From Gammaproteobacteria bacterium (GTDB lineage: Bacteria; Pseudomonadota; Gammaproteobacteria; Steroidobacterales; Foliamicaceae): a DNA stretch of 64,000 nucleotides. A program made the translations under genes and the position numbers. The stretch is taken from assembly GCA_011523505.1 (NCBI GenBank), contig WTGP01000034.1, positions 204,680 through 268,679 of the forward strand, in the 5' to 3' direction. Shown here in pieces: positions 36,021-44,911 of the stretch (positions within the stretch are counted from its first letter, which is position 1; each line of letters begins with the position of its first letter). The notes beneath the pieces were generated by a model that was given only the letters and a program-made list of their open reading frames with translations, was not told where the DNA came from and searched no databases.

Positions 36021-37292
36021 TCATTCGAACACAAGTAGGGACTCTCGGTGTTTTCGAATCGGCAGATGCCTACGCGCATTAGCATTCATGTTCGACAATG
36101 CATGACGCACTGGAAAATCGTGCTGAGCAATTAGGCTACGTCCGGCAGCTCCCAAACTCGCTGTAACAAGTTTCTGCAAATCTATGTGTAGGGATTTGTA
36201 GTATGAATCCTGAACCACGAGCGCGATTCTACCTGCAGGCTTAACGCGAGCCGCGATCAACTCTAGTGCCTTGTGAATCTCTGCGAGGTAATTGCGGAGC
36301 CAAGGCGCATAGTAGTTTGCCGAACCATGTGATTCGTGGCCTGCAACACGCTCTACCAGGTCTTGCGCCTCTTCTGGAATGTCGCCTTCGATCCTATTGA
36401 CGCCCCGCACGAGGGGCGTGCCAGTCGATTGTTGACGCAAAGTCGTGATGAAGTCTGTGCTTAATCCGAGTACCGACAGCTCAGGTGCAGATGACTTGAT
36501 GTAATCGATTCGTGTGGCGTATGGCGGAGATGTCAAGCAAGCGTCGAATGAATGTTGATCTGACAAGATGACCGACGCACGCCCAGTAAGAATACTCGCT
36601 AACTCGTTTGAGTCTGGCTTGATAATCTGTAGGCGCGACGAAAGATAATCGACCCGATCAGTAAAAGCCACTCGTATAGTTTCTGGCCGGGGTCTAAGGC
36701 GCTTGTGCGGAGAAGTTGGAGCGACCATCCACGTTGGATTGGATCCCCGGAAGCGTCGAAGTAGGTCGCGAGTCGCCGCGAATAGTGCCGAATAGAAAAA
36801 CGCTGTGATGAGAGGTAGCCGTGATGGCGCCGACTCATCACCCGTGGAAAGGTCTACTTCAAGGGCATCATCCGCGGCCGTGACCAAATGTATCGCGCGC
36901 TGAAGTTTCCTGATCTCATTGCTCGCTGCAGGCCCTAGCCAAACCAATAGCGGATCATGCTCTCGCTTGGCGGGAGTGCTTTTCTCCGCAGCGGCCGCGA
37001 TATCCGCTGCGATAGGAGCCAAGCTGTCTGCGATCGATTTTGGAGTTAGCCGCGCCCGAGCCACAACAGAAAGCGCTGGATTGATGTCAATGCCCATAGA
37101 TGTCACGCTTCGACTCGCCGCTACCGCAGTGGTGGTCCCGGATCCATTCCAAGGGTCAACGACGGATTTAGCCAATTCAAGATAGCTCTTGAACACGTCG
37201 GTCACGAAGGCCGAGGTGAACCCCGCGTAATATGGGTACCAGTCCTTTTGTTGCTCTATCGGTGGCTGTTTTGGAGACGCTAGCGTAATCAC
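36021..37292 (-). CDS. DNA methyltransferase, N4-cytosine/N6-adenine type (motif I before motif IV)
   Basis: 423 residues from GTG 37292. The S-adenosylmethionine site is VVDPWNGSGTTTAVAA (motif I, residues 45-60), followed by SMGIDINP. The catalytic motif IV is LTSPPYATRIDY (253-264), the SPPY form common in N4-cytosine or adenine enzymes. Region 215-245 has the repeat-rich variable part expected of a target-recognition domain. It is the first gene of the leftward operon (45-base gap to the SIR2-like gene) and lies close to the degraded transposase. A modification role that protects own DNA is likely; the sequence target is unknown. Confidence 0.88.
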   Translation of the reverse strand: MITLASPKQPPIEQQKDWYPYYAGFTSAFVTDVFKSYLELAKSVVDPWNGSGTTTAVAASRSVTSMGIDINPALSVVARARLTPKSIADSLAPIAADIAAAAEKSTPAKREHDPLLVWLGPAASNEIRKLQRAIHLVTAADDALEVDLSTGDESAPSRLPLITAFFYSALFAATRDLLRRFRGSNPTWMVAPTSPHKRLRPRPETIRVAFTDRVDYLSSRLQIIKPDSNELASILTGRASVILSDQHSFDACLTSPPYATRIDYIKSSAPELSVLGLSTDFITTLRQQSTGTPLVRGVNRIEGDIPEEAQDLVERVAGHESHGSANYYAPWLRNYLAEIHKALELIAARVKPAGRIALVVQDSYYKSLHIDLQKLVTASLGAAGRSLIAQHDFPVRHALSNMNANARRHLPIRKHRESLLVFE

Positions 37293-37419
37293 GCTGCAAA
37301 CCTACCAGACTCACAGCCAGAGCGACAAACTCTATGGACCGCTCCCCTGGACCGAGCCATATTGAGAGGAGACCGGTTTGTCCTTGACAGGCCCCAAATT
37401 CCTGGGCTAATTCGTCAGC

Positions 37420-37720
37420 ATATTTTGACCTTCGTTCGGCCCATCGAGCCTTAAATTCCGGGGGCGAGAGTTCATTGAGAGACCAGCGAGGCCGGCTCTC
37501 GTTGTACTCTCGCCGCCAAGCCCGCAACTTCTCCCTGGTGTTCGTCGAGTCGTCGAACGAGTGGGCGTTCAGACATTAGTCTCGAAGGTTTCTGTTGAAC
37601 GACTCGATGAACGCGTTGTTCATCCGCTGTCTAGGTCGCAGGAACTTTATGGTCACTCTGTTGGTATTGGCCCACATATCGACCCTGCGACCAACGAACT
37701 CGCCGCCGCTACGCACCCAA
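37420..37720 (-). pseudogene. Degraded IS3-family transposase (integrase core), minus strand
   Basis: Reading leftward, the frame gives GGEFVGRRVDMWANTNRVTI, RPRQRMNNAFIESFNRNLRD, an in-frame TAA (37576-37578) and then CLNAHSFDDSTNTREKLRAW and REYNESRPRWSLNELSPPEF. Standard IS3 transposases read RDECLN at the stop position, so a nonsense change has occurred. The acidic residue before GGEF is also lost. The final Glu (FIESFN) is kept. The element is inactive and its outer half is missing. Its end is repeated in reverse at 31958-32044. Confidence 0.82.
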
Positions 37721-37820
37721 ATGTGGTCAAACACGCACAATTTCCTACTTGACATGCCGACAACCACCAAACTCGCCACGCCTGGTAACCTACACACCTC
37801 GCCGTGGCCAAATCTCCCCT

Positions 37821-38204
37821 GTGAGCTCCAACGACACCGACATCCTGATGCGCCTCGCCGCGTTCAAACGCGTCGAAGTGTTGAGCAGAATGCATGGCCA
37901 CCTTACGCACAGGGAGTTGAGCACCGGGTTCATCTTCCAGGGTGAGCGCATCCCGCTCGTTAACCCGCAGCGCGGGATTTTCAAGCCAAGGCAGATGCGT
38001 TACTTGCTTTCCATCAAGACCGTTATTCCCAAGACCGGCGGACGCGTCTGGTACGACGATCAGTTAGAAGCTCACGACCAAATCTACGACGGCGATGACG
38101 GCATCGACTATGCCTTCATGGGGAGCGATCCGAACGCTGCCGACAACCAATGGCTTCGAGCAGCATACGAGAGCCAAGTCCGCTCAAGGCTAAGAGGACA
38201 ATGA
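37821..38204 (+). pseudogene. Truncated HNH-type restriction protein, N-terminal part only
   Basis: About 127 residues from GTG 37821. The sequence HGHLTHRELSTGFIFQGE, PQRGIFKPRQMRYLLSIKTV, DDGIDYAFMGSDPN and NQWLRAAYE is the N-terminal module of a widespread group of HNH endonucleases; in those the protein continues with a YFLGI-like segment and an HNH site. Here the frame ends shortly after RAAYE, seven bases before the end of an opposite-strand HNH gene. It is therefore probably a fragment left by recombination. It has weak start context. Confidence 0.6.
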
Positions 38205-38211
38205 AGTGAGC

Positions 38212-38958
38212 TTAGGTGCTCTTGAGGTTGATGCACTTCCTTAGTTCATCCAAAGGAAGACACTTTCCTTTTTTTCTATGCACCATTCTGTGGCAGTTCG
38301 CGCAAAGTACCGCGACATCAGACTCAGGATTCGTCACCCTTTCTCCAGCCTCCGGGAACGGTAGGAGGTGGTGGACTTCAATGTAACCTTTGCCAATCTC
38401 ACCGTAGAACTCCTCAAAATTGAACTTGCATACCTTGCATGTCAATCCTTGAAACGTGATTGCCTGCTTCCTAACCTCCGGATCTCGCTCGTATCCGACT
38501 GAAATGAAGGTTTTTTCGGCACCCTCCGTTCTAACTACCTCTGGAAGTGAACTAGCGCCATCTAACACATTCGTTATCAAGCCAGCCCGTAGTGCAAGCG
38601 CAAAGGTCTCAAGTTCTTCGTCTGATCGATCCTGCCATGCGTCAATCACGCCTTTGAACTTAGGACTTAGCCGTCGCAGATCTCCAAACTCGTCTATCCA
38701 ACCAACACGGCCGTTATCGAACAAAGGATCGTACGTGTCGCGCACACCCTTGAGACTGTGCCGAAATTTCTCGCGTGTTCGGCCATCACCTGCGGCCTCG
38801 TAAAAGTAGTTATACGCTTCCTTCCAAGTGTTTGCAGCCAATATTCGGGGTGGGTCGCACTTGTCATTGGGCGCGGGCTCTCCGCAACGAGCCAAGTAGT
38901 AACCAAATACCAACATAGCGGGTGACCGCTTAATCGGCTTTTGTTTTTTTGTTGCCAT
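38212..38958 (-). CDS. HNH endonuclease
   Basis: 248 residues. The C-terminal HNH site is YIEVHHLLPFPEAG, DVAVLCANCHRMVH, with zinc-binding Cys pairs CKVCKF and CANCH. The N-terminal half (about 1-130) is helical with WKEAYNYFYEAAGDGR and no known family. The enzyme would nick or cut DNA. It is convergent with the truncated HNH fragment and separate from the methyltransferase operon. It could belong to a restriction system with the 5-methylcytosine enzyme further right, but distance argues against a tight link. Confidence 0.85.
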   Translation of the reverse strand: MATKKQKPIKRSPAMLVFGYYLARCGEPAPNDKCDPPRILAANTWKEAYNYFYEAAGDGRTREKFRHSLKGVRDTYDPLFDNGRVGWIDEFGDLRRLSPKFKGVIDAWQDRSDEELETFALALRAGLITNVLDGASSLPEVVRTEGAEKTFISVGYERDPEVRKQAITFQGLTCKVCKFNFEEFYGEIGKGYIEVHHLLPFPEAGERVTNPESDVAVLCANCHRMVHRKKGKCLPLDELRKCINLKST

Positions 38959-39199
38959 TGTTCTTTGTGTTCTTGAGAGGTACCCGTGTACAAGAATACG
39001 AGTTTCTCGTAGCTTGGCCAGCCTCCAGCCTTCGACTTATATGTAGCTCCGCCCGGCTGAAGCGGCTCGGACACCTCTACTGGAACTGTAGTTGCCGAAA
39101 AAGCGGACAGTAGTGCATGTCATCGACAGTCTGGCCCAAACCTTGCCGTTTTCCTCCTCATGCTAGGCTCGCTTGGGGCGTTGATAAGGAGAGTCCAAC

Positions 39200-39784
39200 A
39201 TGGCTACGATTGAACTGTCGCTACCAGACAGGCTGAGTAGTGGGAACAGCATTAGATATTGGGCTTCGCGTTATCCTAACTTTGAATGCGATAAAGACGA
39301 CTGGATAAGGGACAAAATTCAATCTGCGTATAGTGATGCTGGCCACCTAACCTTCGATGATCTACGGTGCCTTGGTATTTGGAAGAACGGGAGTGAACGT
39401 GGAACTAGGCACTTCCCCAAAAGCGAACGTGTGATTGCGCGAGAAACGCGAAAGGCATATGAAGCTGCCGATATCGAAATACTGCTGAATCTTGGCGGTC
39501 TTCAATATCCTATGGCGTCGTCACTTATGCACTTCGCATTGCCACACAAGTACCCCATCATTGATCGTCGTGCGCTAGCGACACTAGGCATGAGGCCTGA
39601 AGAAGGCAAAGAAATCTACATTAACAAGCAGCTTTGGGAAGAATATCGTGGCTTCTGCCTCGACCGGTCCAAGCATTATGAAGTATCGCTCCGCATGCTC
39701 GACAGGGCACTGTGGCAGTTCGACTCAGAAGACTCTTTCTGGCAGAAATATGATCCACAAAGAAGCACTGCCAACTTGAATTGA
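39200..39784 (+). CDS. Protein of unknown function, possibly DNA-glycosylase-fold related
   Basis: 194 residues, cytoplasmic, hydrophilic, GC lower than the flanks. Helix-rich with YWASRYPNFECDKDDWI near the start and LHFALPHKYPIIDRRALATLG in the middle. A segment of that kind, with an Asp after a hydrophobic P-I/F-I motif, occurs in proteins with an OGG- or HhH-GPD-like fold, so DNA base recognition is possible. This is weak similarity from memory. It lies alone between the HNH gene and the methyltransferase, in the same DNA-processing island. Start ATG is preceded by AAGGAGAG. Confidence 0.6.
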   Translation: MATIELSLPDRLSSGNSIRYWASRYPNFECDKDDWIRDKIQSAYSDAGHLTFDDLRCLGIWKNGSERGTRHFPKSERVIARETRKAYEAADIEILLNLGGLQYPMASSLMHFALPHKYPIIDRRALATLGMRPEEGKEIYINKQLWEEYRGFCLDRSKHYEVSLRMLDRALWQFDSEDSFWQKYDPQRSTANLN

Positions 39785-40185
39785 CAGGGCTTCAGTAGAA
39801 AAGCGATTCCCTCGGTGTGGAGTGCGAAGCACTAGTTTTAGAGGTCCTCCTTTTCCTGCCACCACACCTACCGAGTCTCCAATATAGGGAAAAGCGCCTA
39901 GGACAGTGATCCGCCACGCGATCGAGATTAGGCCCCTGATGTGAGTTTGGTTGATCCGGTTCTCCTCACATAGCGGCCAGAAAAAACTCGCTGGGACATT
40001 GGCCCCGATCAGTAGTGAGCCATCGCAACTCTATGAAATGCTGGGTATTTATCCGGCATCAGCCAATCCTCCGTCGATATGCTCGTTTACAATTCCCCGT
40101 TTACCTTGACCAATTTATGCTTGACATTCTGCGTTACAGCACGAGCTTGCGGCGACATGGATTCCCATTGTCGTAGCAGACTATT
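39785..40185. other. 401-base gap without a recognised gene
   Basis: I see no open frame with coding character, no repeat and no RNA gene in this gap. It lies just before the cytosine methyltransferase start, so it probably holds the promoter of that operon, but I cannot place a convincing -35/-10 pair. Confidence 0.4.
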
Positions 40186-41226
40186 GTGTCAGGACGTTTG
40201 ACGGCAATCGACTTGTTCTGCGGCTGCGGGGGATTGTCTCTCGGGCTCCGCAGGGCGAAGTTCACGGTTGTCGCGGCCATCGATAATGATGCACTTGCCG
40301 TCAAGACTTATCGAAAAAACCATAAACGCACGCACACTGTCGAAGCTGATATCAAAGCTGTAGACGGAATATCCCTGATGGAAGAACTGGACCTCCGGCC
40401 CGGTGAGTTGGACTTACTGGCTGGCTGTCCGCCTTGCCAGGGATTTTCGACGCTCCGGACCTTGAACGGCGGGCGCCAAGTAGAGGAGCCGATGAATGAC
40501 CTTGTCCACGAATTCGTTCGTTTCGTCCGAACTTTTCTGCCCAAGGCCGTCATGATGGAGAACGTTCCGGGATTGCTCACCGATGACCGGCTTACACAGA
40601 TCAAGAGTGAACTCAAAGCTCTCGATTACTTGTGTGACGCTAAGGTCTTCAACGCGCAAGATTACGGAGTTCCCCAAAGGCGGAAGCGAATGATATTGAT
40701 CGGTCTACGTCGAATGAGTCCGACTTTTGCATCTGCCGTCCGCCGCCGGCGGACTGTAGCAGGTGCGATTCGAAAATTGCAGCCACCGTCCACCTGTGAA
40801 GATCCGGCTCACAATTACACGGTTCGCCGTGCCGATCACGTCATGGCGCTCATCCGGCGAATTCCAAGAGATGGCGGGAGCCGCACCGATCTTCCGGACG
40901 AGGATCAACTCAAGTGCCACAAGGGATTCGATGGCTTTAAGGACATATACGGGAGAATGGCATGGCAACAGCCGGCCCCCACCATCACCGGCGGGTGCAT
41001 CAATCCTTCAAAAGGCCGGTACCTTCATCCCCAAGAGGACCGTGCCATTACCTTGCGGGAAGCAGCGATGCTGCAAGGTTTTCCGCAGTCGTACAAGTTT
41101 GATTTAGCTCAAGGGCGGTACCCCGTCGCTCAGTTGATCGGAAACGCTTTTCCACCGAAGTTTGCGGAGCATCACGCCCGCTCAATTTACCGGCATATTC
41201 AAGACCAAGCCGACGCAAAACAATAA
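40186..41226 (+). CDS. DNA (cytosine-5-)-methyltransferase
   Basis: 346 residues. Motifs in order: I (AIDLFCGCGGLSLGL), IV with catalytic Cys84 (GCPPCQGFSTL), VI (MMENVPGLL), VIII (GVPQRRKRMILIG) and X (LIGNAFPPKFAE). It is an m5C enzyme of the Dcm/HhaI fold with a target-recognition region at about 200-290. The start is GTG. A Vsr gene lies 3.2 kb away in the same island, and Vsr corrects T:G mismatches that arise from deamination of m5C in Dcm-like sites. The next gene begins 17 bases downstream, so the two are one operon. Confidence 0.93.
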   Translation: MSGRLTAIDLFCGCGGLSLGLRRAKFTVVAAIDNDALAVKTYRKNHKRTHTVEADIKAVDGISLMEELDLRPGELDLLAGCPPCQGFSTLRTLNGGRQVEEPMNDLVHEFVRFVRTFLPKAVMMENVPGLLTDDRLTQIKSELKALDYLCDAKVFNAQDYGVPQRRKRMILIGLRRMSPTFASAVRRRRTVAGAIRKLQPPSTCEDPAHNYTVRRADHVMALIRRIPRDGGSRTDLPDEDQLKCHKGFDGFKDIYGRMAWQQPAPTITGGCINPSKGRYLHPQEDRAITLREAAMLQGFPQSYKFDLAQGRYPVAQLIGNAFPPKFAEHHARSIYRHIQDQADAKQ

Positions 41227-41243
41227 TAAGGCTGGTCAAGCCA

Positions 41244-44200
41244 ATGCCCCTTAATCCCGCCCAGGCGCGAGAAGTTCTTCTTGAGCATCTAAACGACGAG
41301 CAGCAAGCCGCTGTCAAGAGCGAATTTCGCCGACTTTTGGTTGTCGCGGGCGCTGGATCAGGAAAAACGGAAGTCATGGCGCGCCGCGTTGCTTGGTGGG
41401 TGGCAGTGGATGAGGTGCCGAAAGAGCAGATTATTGCCTTCACATTTACCGAGGCTGCTGCTGAGGAACTTAAGTTTCGAATTCGTGGTTGGCTGGAACG
41501 AATTGCGCTGCCGGAAGAAGACCCGACCCTAGGAGGCATGTATATCGGAACCATCCATGGGTTTTGCTTGAAAGTGTTACGGGAATTCGCAGCCGACGAG
41601 TTCTACATGTTCGACGTAATCGATGAAGCAGGAAGAATGGCTTTGGTCGAACAGGGATATCACGGAGTCCTAGGGCTTAAGGGATTCGACGAGGAGGCTA
41701 AGGCGGCGGGTGTTGCACGCGGGAAATTTCACAGTCAAGAATTGTTCTTGCGGGGGTACGACTTGCTTAACGAATATGGATTGTTGGACGTTTCGTTACC
41801 CGAAGCCGACCTTCCAGTCGACGTGGCCGGCGAGAAGGAATGGTGCCGTCAGGCCGAACTCGAGACGGATATAGGCAGTTCATCTTTGGCGTTTGAGTTT
41901 GCGCAATCGGCAGCTCGGTACTATGCGTATCTACGCGTACGCAGGTTTCTAGACTTCAGTACTATCCAATCCGAACTCAAGCGTCGGCTTCAAAACGACC
42001 CGGAATTTCGACAGCAAATTCGGCATCGTTGGAAACGATTGGTAGTTGATGAAGTCCAGGACATCAACCCAGTTCAAAACTCGCTAATTTCGGAGATTGT
42101 GGGGGAGAACGGCCACTTGACGGCTGTTGGAGATCATCGCCAGGCCATTTATTCGTTCCGCGGCGGTCGTGTCGACTTAATGGGTGAGCTTTTTCAGGAG
42201 TTGCGGGCTGACAATGACGGTCATATTCAGGATCTTCCCGCGAACTATCGATCCACACGCCGAATAATCGAGCTATCGAACAAATGGTCGAATACGATTG
42301 GCGACACGGCCGGAATGACCAACCCGGCCATGGAACATCGAAGAGAAACGCGTTTGGATGTGTCCAATCGCCATGTGGCCCAACTGCACTTCGATGATCG
42401 CAGCGGGGAAGCTGCCTGGATCGCCGACACGATTGCGAAGTTGGTTCCATCTAGGGAGACCGGATCGGTCGGTGCTTTCCATGACGAACGTGAGGGATCG
42501 CGAGGTCTTACTTTGAGGGATATTGCCGTCTTGGTGAGGTCGGGAACGGATATACGAACTTACCAGGATGCACTCAGTTCAAGGGGTATTCCCGCTGTCG
42601 TGCGCGGCGGACCCGATCTCTTCTCTCAACCGGAGGTTCTATTGTTTTTGGGAGCTCTAGCTATCTGTTCGGGCATGGATGAGTTTTGGGGATCGGCACA
42701 CTTTCCGCGCAGCATGCCGCGGCGTATAAGGGATGTGTTGGATGTTGACCCTATGCCGGAGGAGGTTGTCCCCGCTGCAATTCGCAAATTGAGACAACGT
42801 GGTTTGGTCTTACCTAAGGGAACTACTGAACGTCTCCTTCTCCTTTGTCGTGCAATTGCGCACCGACTTACATCAGCCGACCCTCAACAGGAGGATGTCA
42901 GCCAACTGGATTGTGATAGGGAGTGTCGGCGATGGCTGAAGCGAAATCGACAGCCGCGCCGTATCTTCCCCCAAACGCTCTTCCATTGGATATTGCGTGA
43001 GGCAGGACTTTCGCAGTGGGCAACAAGAAAGAATCGAGCGGTTGCAGAGAGTGCAATCTTTCACGTGGGACAGTTGAGTTCCCTGGTTAAGGGAATTGAG
43101 ACATCAGGCTGGACGCCAGCCGGTAGTCTTCGCTGGCAGCTGATCGCACTATTGAGTTGGGGTTCCGGTGCGGCGAGAACGTCGGAGTCTCCCCTGCTTG
43201 TCAGCCCAGATGCCGTGAGCATCACTACCGTCCATTCGGCAAAGGGACTGGAGTTCTCAGCGGTCTTTCTCGCAGACGTTTGCGCGCTCAGGTTCCCCAG
43301 CAAGTTAGCTCGCACCGCTCCCAAAGTTCCTTTCGACACCGACGCGCCGCAGTTCATTGATCCCGCTCCTCTGGCGGACAACCCGAACTATGACAATGAG
43401 CGGCGTCTGATGTATGTCGCACTGACACGGGCGGAACGGTACTTGTTCGTTACTGCTAGTGGCTCCAGGAAATCCAAGTTTTTCAAGGAGCTTTCCAATC
43501 TGGTAACTGACGTGGGAGGGGTAGTCGCAGAAGGCCCTTTGGAAATTACCGACACCATCGAGTATTACCCGAGCGCTGGCAGTCGCGAGGACCGTCTAGC
43601 AACCAACTTTTCCGATTTGAGGTACTTTTTGGAGTGTCCACAGGACTTCTATCTGCGCAACGTCTTGGGCTTTACTCCCACCATTGGCCAGGAATTCGGA
43701 TATGGTCGAGGTCTGCACAACCTGCTTCGTATCATTCATTCAGACCCCAAGTATTGGGCAGGTTTGGCCCACAACGGACAACTCCTCCGAGACAAGGTCC
43801 GATCGCTCGTAGACGAAGGCAGTTTCTACTTGCGGTACACGGTTGGCAGGCCCTTGGAAAACCTTCAAAACCGGGCGATTGAAGGTGTCATTGAGTATGT
43901 GGAGGCATACGAGGAGGAACTGGCCCGTCTCGAGTTCGAGCCGGAAAAGGAATTCGAGACACTTATTCCTGGAGAGAATCTTCTCATCGCTGGCGCAATT
44001 GACGTGGTGCGCCTGGATGATCCGCCAAGGGTATCCATTGTGGATTTCAAGTCAGGAGATGCCGAAGAGGAGACCGGCACCGGCTTATCGCGCGAACTCA
44101 TGGCGCTTCAAATAGGAGTTTATGGGTTAGCTGCGCGTCAAGAGCTCGAATACGACCCACAACATGGCCTAATACGGTACATCGGCGAACGTGACGCGGC

Positions 44201-44402
44201 CCGTCGGCAGGTAGATGTTGCTCTTAATGACGATGAACTTACGAGGGTTAGAGATGAAATTGTCGAGACCGGGCGCAAAATCCGAGCGAGGGATTTCAAT
44301 CACGGACCTAGCAACCTTGCGAAAAATCGATGTGTTCGCTGCGATTTCCGGAACTTTTGTCCCCGCAGGGAAGCCAAGAGAGCGCGTGAGAACGACGCTT
44401 AG
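41244..44402 (+). CDS. UvrD/RecB-like helicase fused to a PD-(D/E)XK nuclease with 4Fe-4S site
   Basis: 1052 residues. Helicase motifs: Walker A AGAGSGKT (about 35-42), motif II VVDEVQD (267-273) and motif III GDHRQAIYSFRGG (296-308), with TTVHSAKGLEF later. The C-terminal nuclease part has GAIDVVRLDD then VDFKSGD (about 931-937), the Asp and Lys of the PD-(D/E)XK site. The cluster Cys are in FLECPQDFYL (about 797) and CVRCDFRNFC (1030, 1033, 1039), as in AddB and Cas4-like nucleases. It should unwind and degrade linear DNA. It follows a cytosine methyltransferase gene by 17 bases, which hints at a modification plus degradation system. Confidence 0.9.
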   Translation: MPLNPAQAREVLLEHLNDEQQAAVKSEFRRLLVVAGAGSGKTEVMARRVAWWVAVDEVPKEQIIAFTFTEAAAEELKFRIRGWLERIALPEEDPTLGGMYIGTIHGFCLKVLREFAADEFYMFDVIDEAGRMALVEQGYHGVLGLKGFDEEAKAAGVARGKFHSQELFLRGYDLLNEYGLLDVSLPEADLPVDVAGEKEWCRQAELETDIGSSSLAFEFAQSAARYYAYLRVRRFLDFSTIQSELKRRLQNDPEFRQQIRHRWKRLVVDEVQDINPVQNSLISEIVGENGHLTAVGDHRQAIYSFRGGRVDLMGELFQELRADNDGHIQDLPANYRSTRRIIELSNKWSNTIGDTAGMTNPAMEHRRETRLDVSNRHVAQLHFDDRSGEAAWIADTIAKLVPSRETGSVGAFHDEREGSRGLTLRDIAVLVRSGTDIRTYQDALSSRGIPAVVRGGPDLFSQPEVLLFLGALAICSGMDEFWGSAHFPRSMPRRIRDVLDVDPMPEEVVPAAIRKLRQRGLVLPKGTTERLLLLCRAIAHRLTSADPQQEDVSQLDCDRECRRWLKRNRQPRRIFPQTLFHWILREAGLSQWATRKNRAVAESAIFHVGQLSSLVKGIETSGWTPAGSLRWQLIALLSWGSGAARTSESPLLVSPDAVSITTVHSAKGLEFSAVFLADVCALRFPSKLARTAPKVPFDTDAPQFIDPAPLADNPNYDNERRLMYVALTRAERYLFVTASGSRKSKFFKELSNLVTDVGGVVAEGPLEITDTIEYYPSAGSREDRLATNFSDLRYFLECPQDFYLRNVLGFTPTIGQEFGYGRGLHNLLRIIHSDPKYWAGLAHNGQLLRDKVRSLVDEGSFYLRYTVGRPLENLQNRAIEGVIEYVEAYEEELARLEFEPEKEFETLIPGENLLIAGAIDVVRLDDPPRVSIVDFKSGDAEEETGTGLSRELMALQIGVYGLAARQELEYDPQHGLIRYIGERDAARRQVDVALNDDELTRVRDEIVETGRKIRARDFNHGPSNLAKNRCVRCDFRNFCPRREAKRARENDA

Positions 44403-44407
44403 ATCCG

Positions 44408-44812
44408 TTATTCGAGGAAGCGGGTAATCCGTTTCGCGAGCGAAGCGGTCGATTTCGTTTCACACTCCCACACCACCAAAACAGACCAGCCAGCGGCCGC
44501 AAGCTCGGCAATATTCTTGCGGTCCCGTTCAACGTTTTGACGTAGTTTTGTTTTCCAAAACGCAGTGTTGGAGGTCGGCTGAGAGCCCCGAGGACATTGA
44601 TGCTGGTGCCAAAAGCAACCGTGTACGAAAATTGCCTTGCGTCGCGCAGCAAATACCAAATCCGGGGTACCCGGCAGATCGCGCTTATGAAGACGATATC
44701 GATAACCTAACCCGTGCACTAGTCGTCGAACCCGCATTTCCGGCTTGGTATTCCTACCTCGGATGCGCGCCATAATGCGACTTCGGGCAGCTGGAGATAT
44801 CCGGTCAGTCAC
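44408..44812 (-). CDS. vsr: Very-short-patch repair endonuclease
   Basis: 134 residues from GTG 44812. Key residues Asp51 (PGTPDLVFAARR) and His69 (FVHGCFWHQHQC) fall at the same numbers as in E. coli Vsr. The N-terminus (SRIMARIRGRNTKPEMRVRRLVHGLGYRYRLH) and the Cys-His zinc ligands of the family are also present. It nicks 5' of a T in T:G mismatches produced by deaminated m5C. It is convergent with the helicase-nuclease gene (5-base gap) and 100 bases after HerA on the same strand. Its partner methyltransferase is most likely the one at 40186-41226. Confidence 0.93.
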   Translation of the reverse strand: MTDRISPAARSRIMARIRGRNTKPEMRVRRLVHGLGYRYRLHKRDLPGTPDLVFAARRKAIFVHGCFWHQHQCPRGSQPTSNTAFWKTKLRQNVERDRKNIAELAAAGWSVLVVWECETKSTASLAKRITRFLE

Positions 44813-44911
44813 ATGGAAATCGCAAGAGCCGCTGGCGAATTCAATCTTCCAAGTATCCCATCATCGATGTGCGTCTACCTTGGAAAACGCAATCACAATT
44901 AGACGCCCCTA

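Noticed and set aside
38694..39074. Frame upstream of the HNH gene starting MSEPLQPGG
   Set aside because: Most of it is the shadow of the HNH gene, and the remaining 115 bases show no coding signature.
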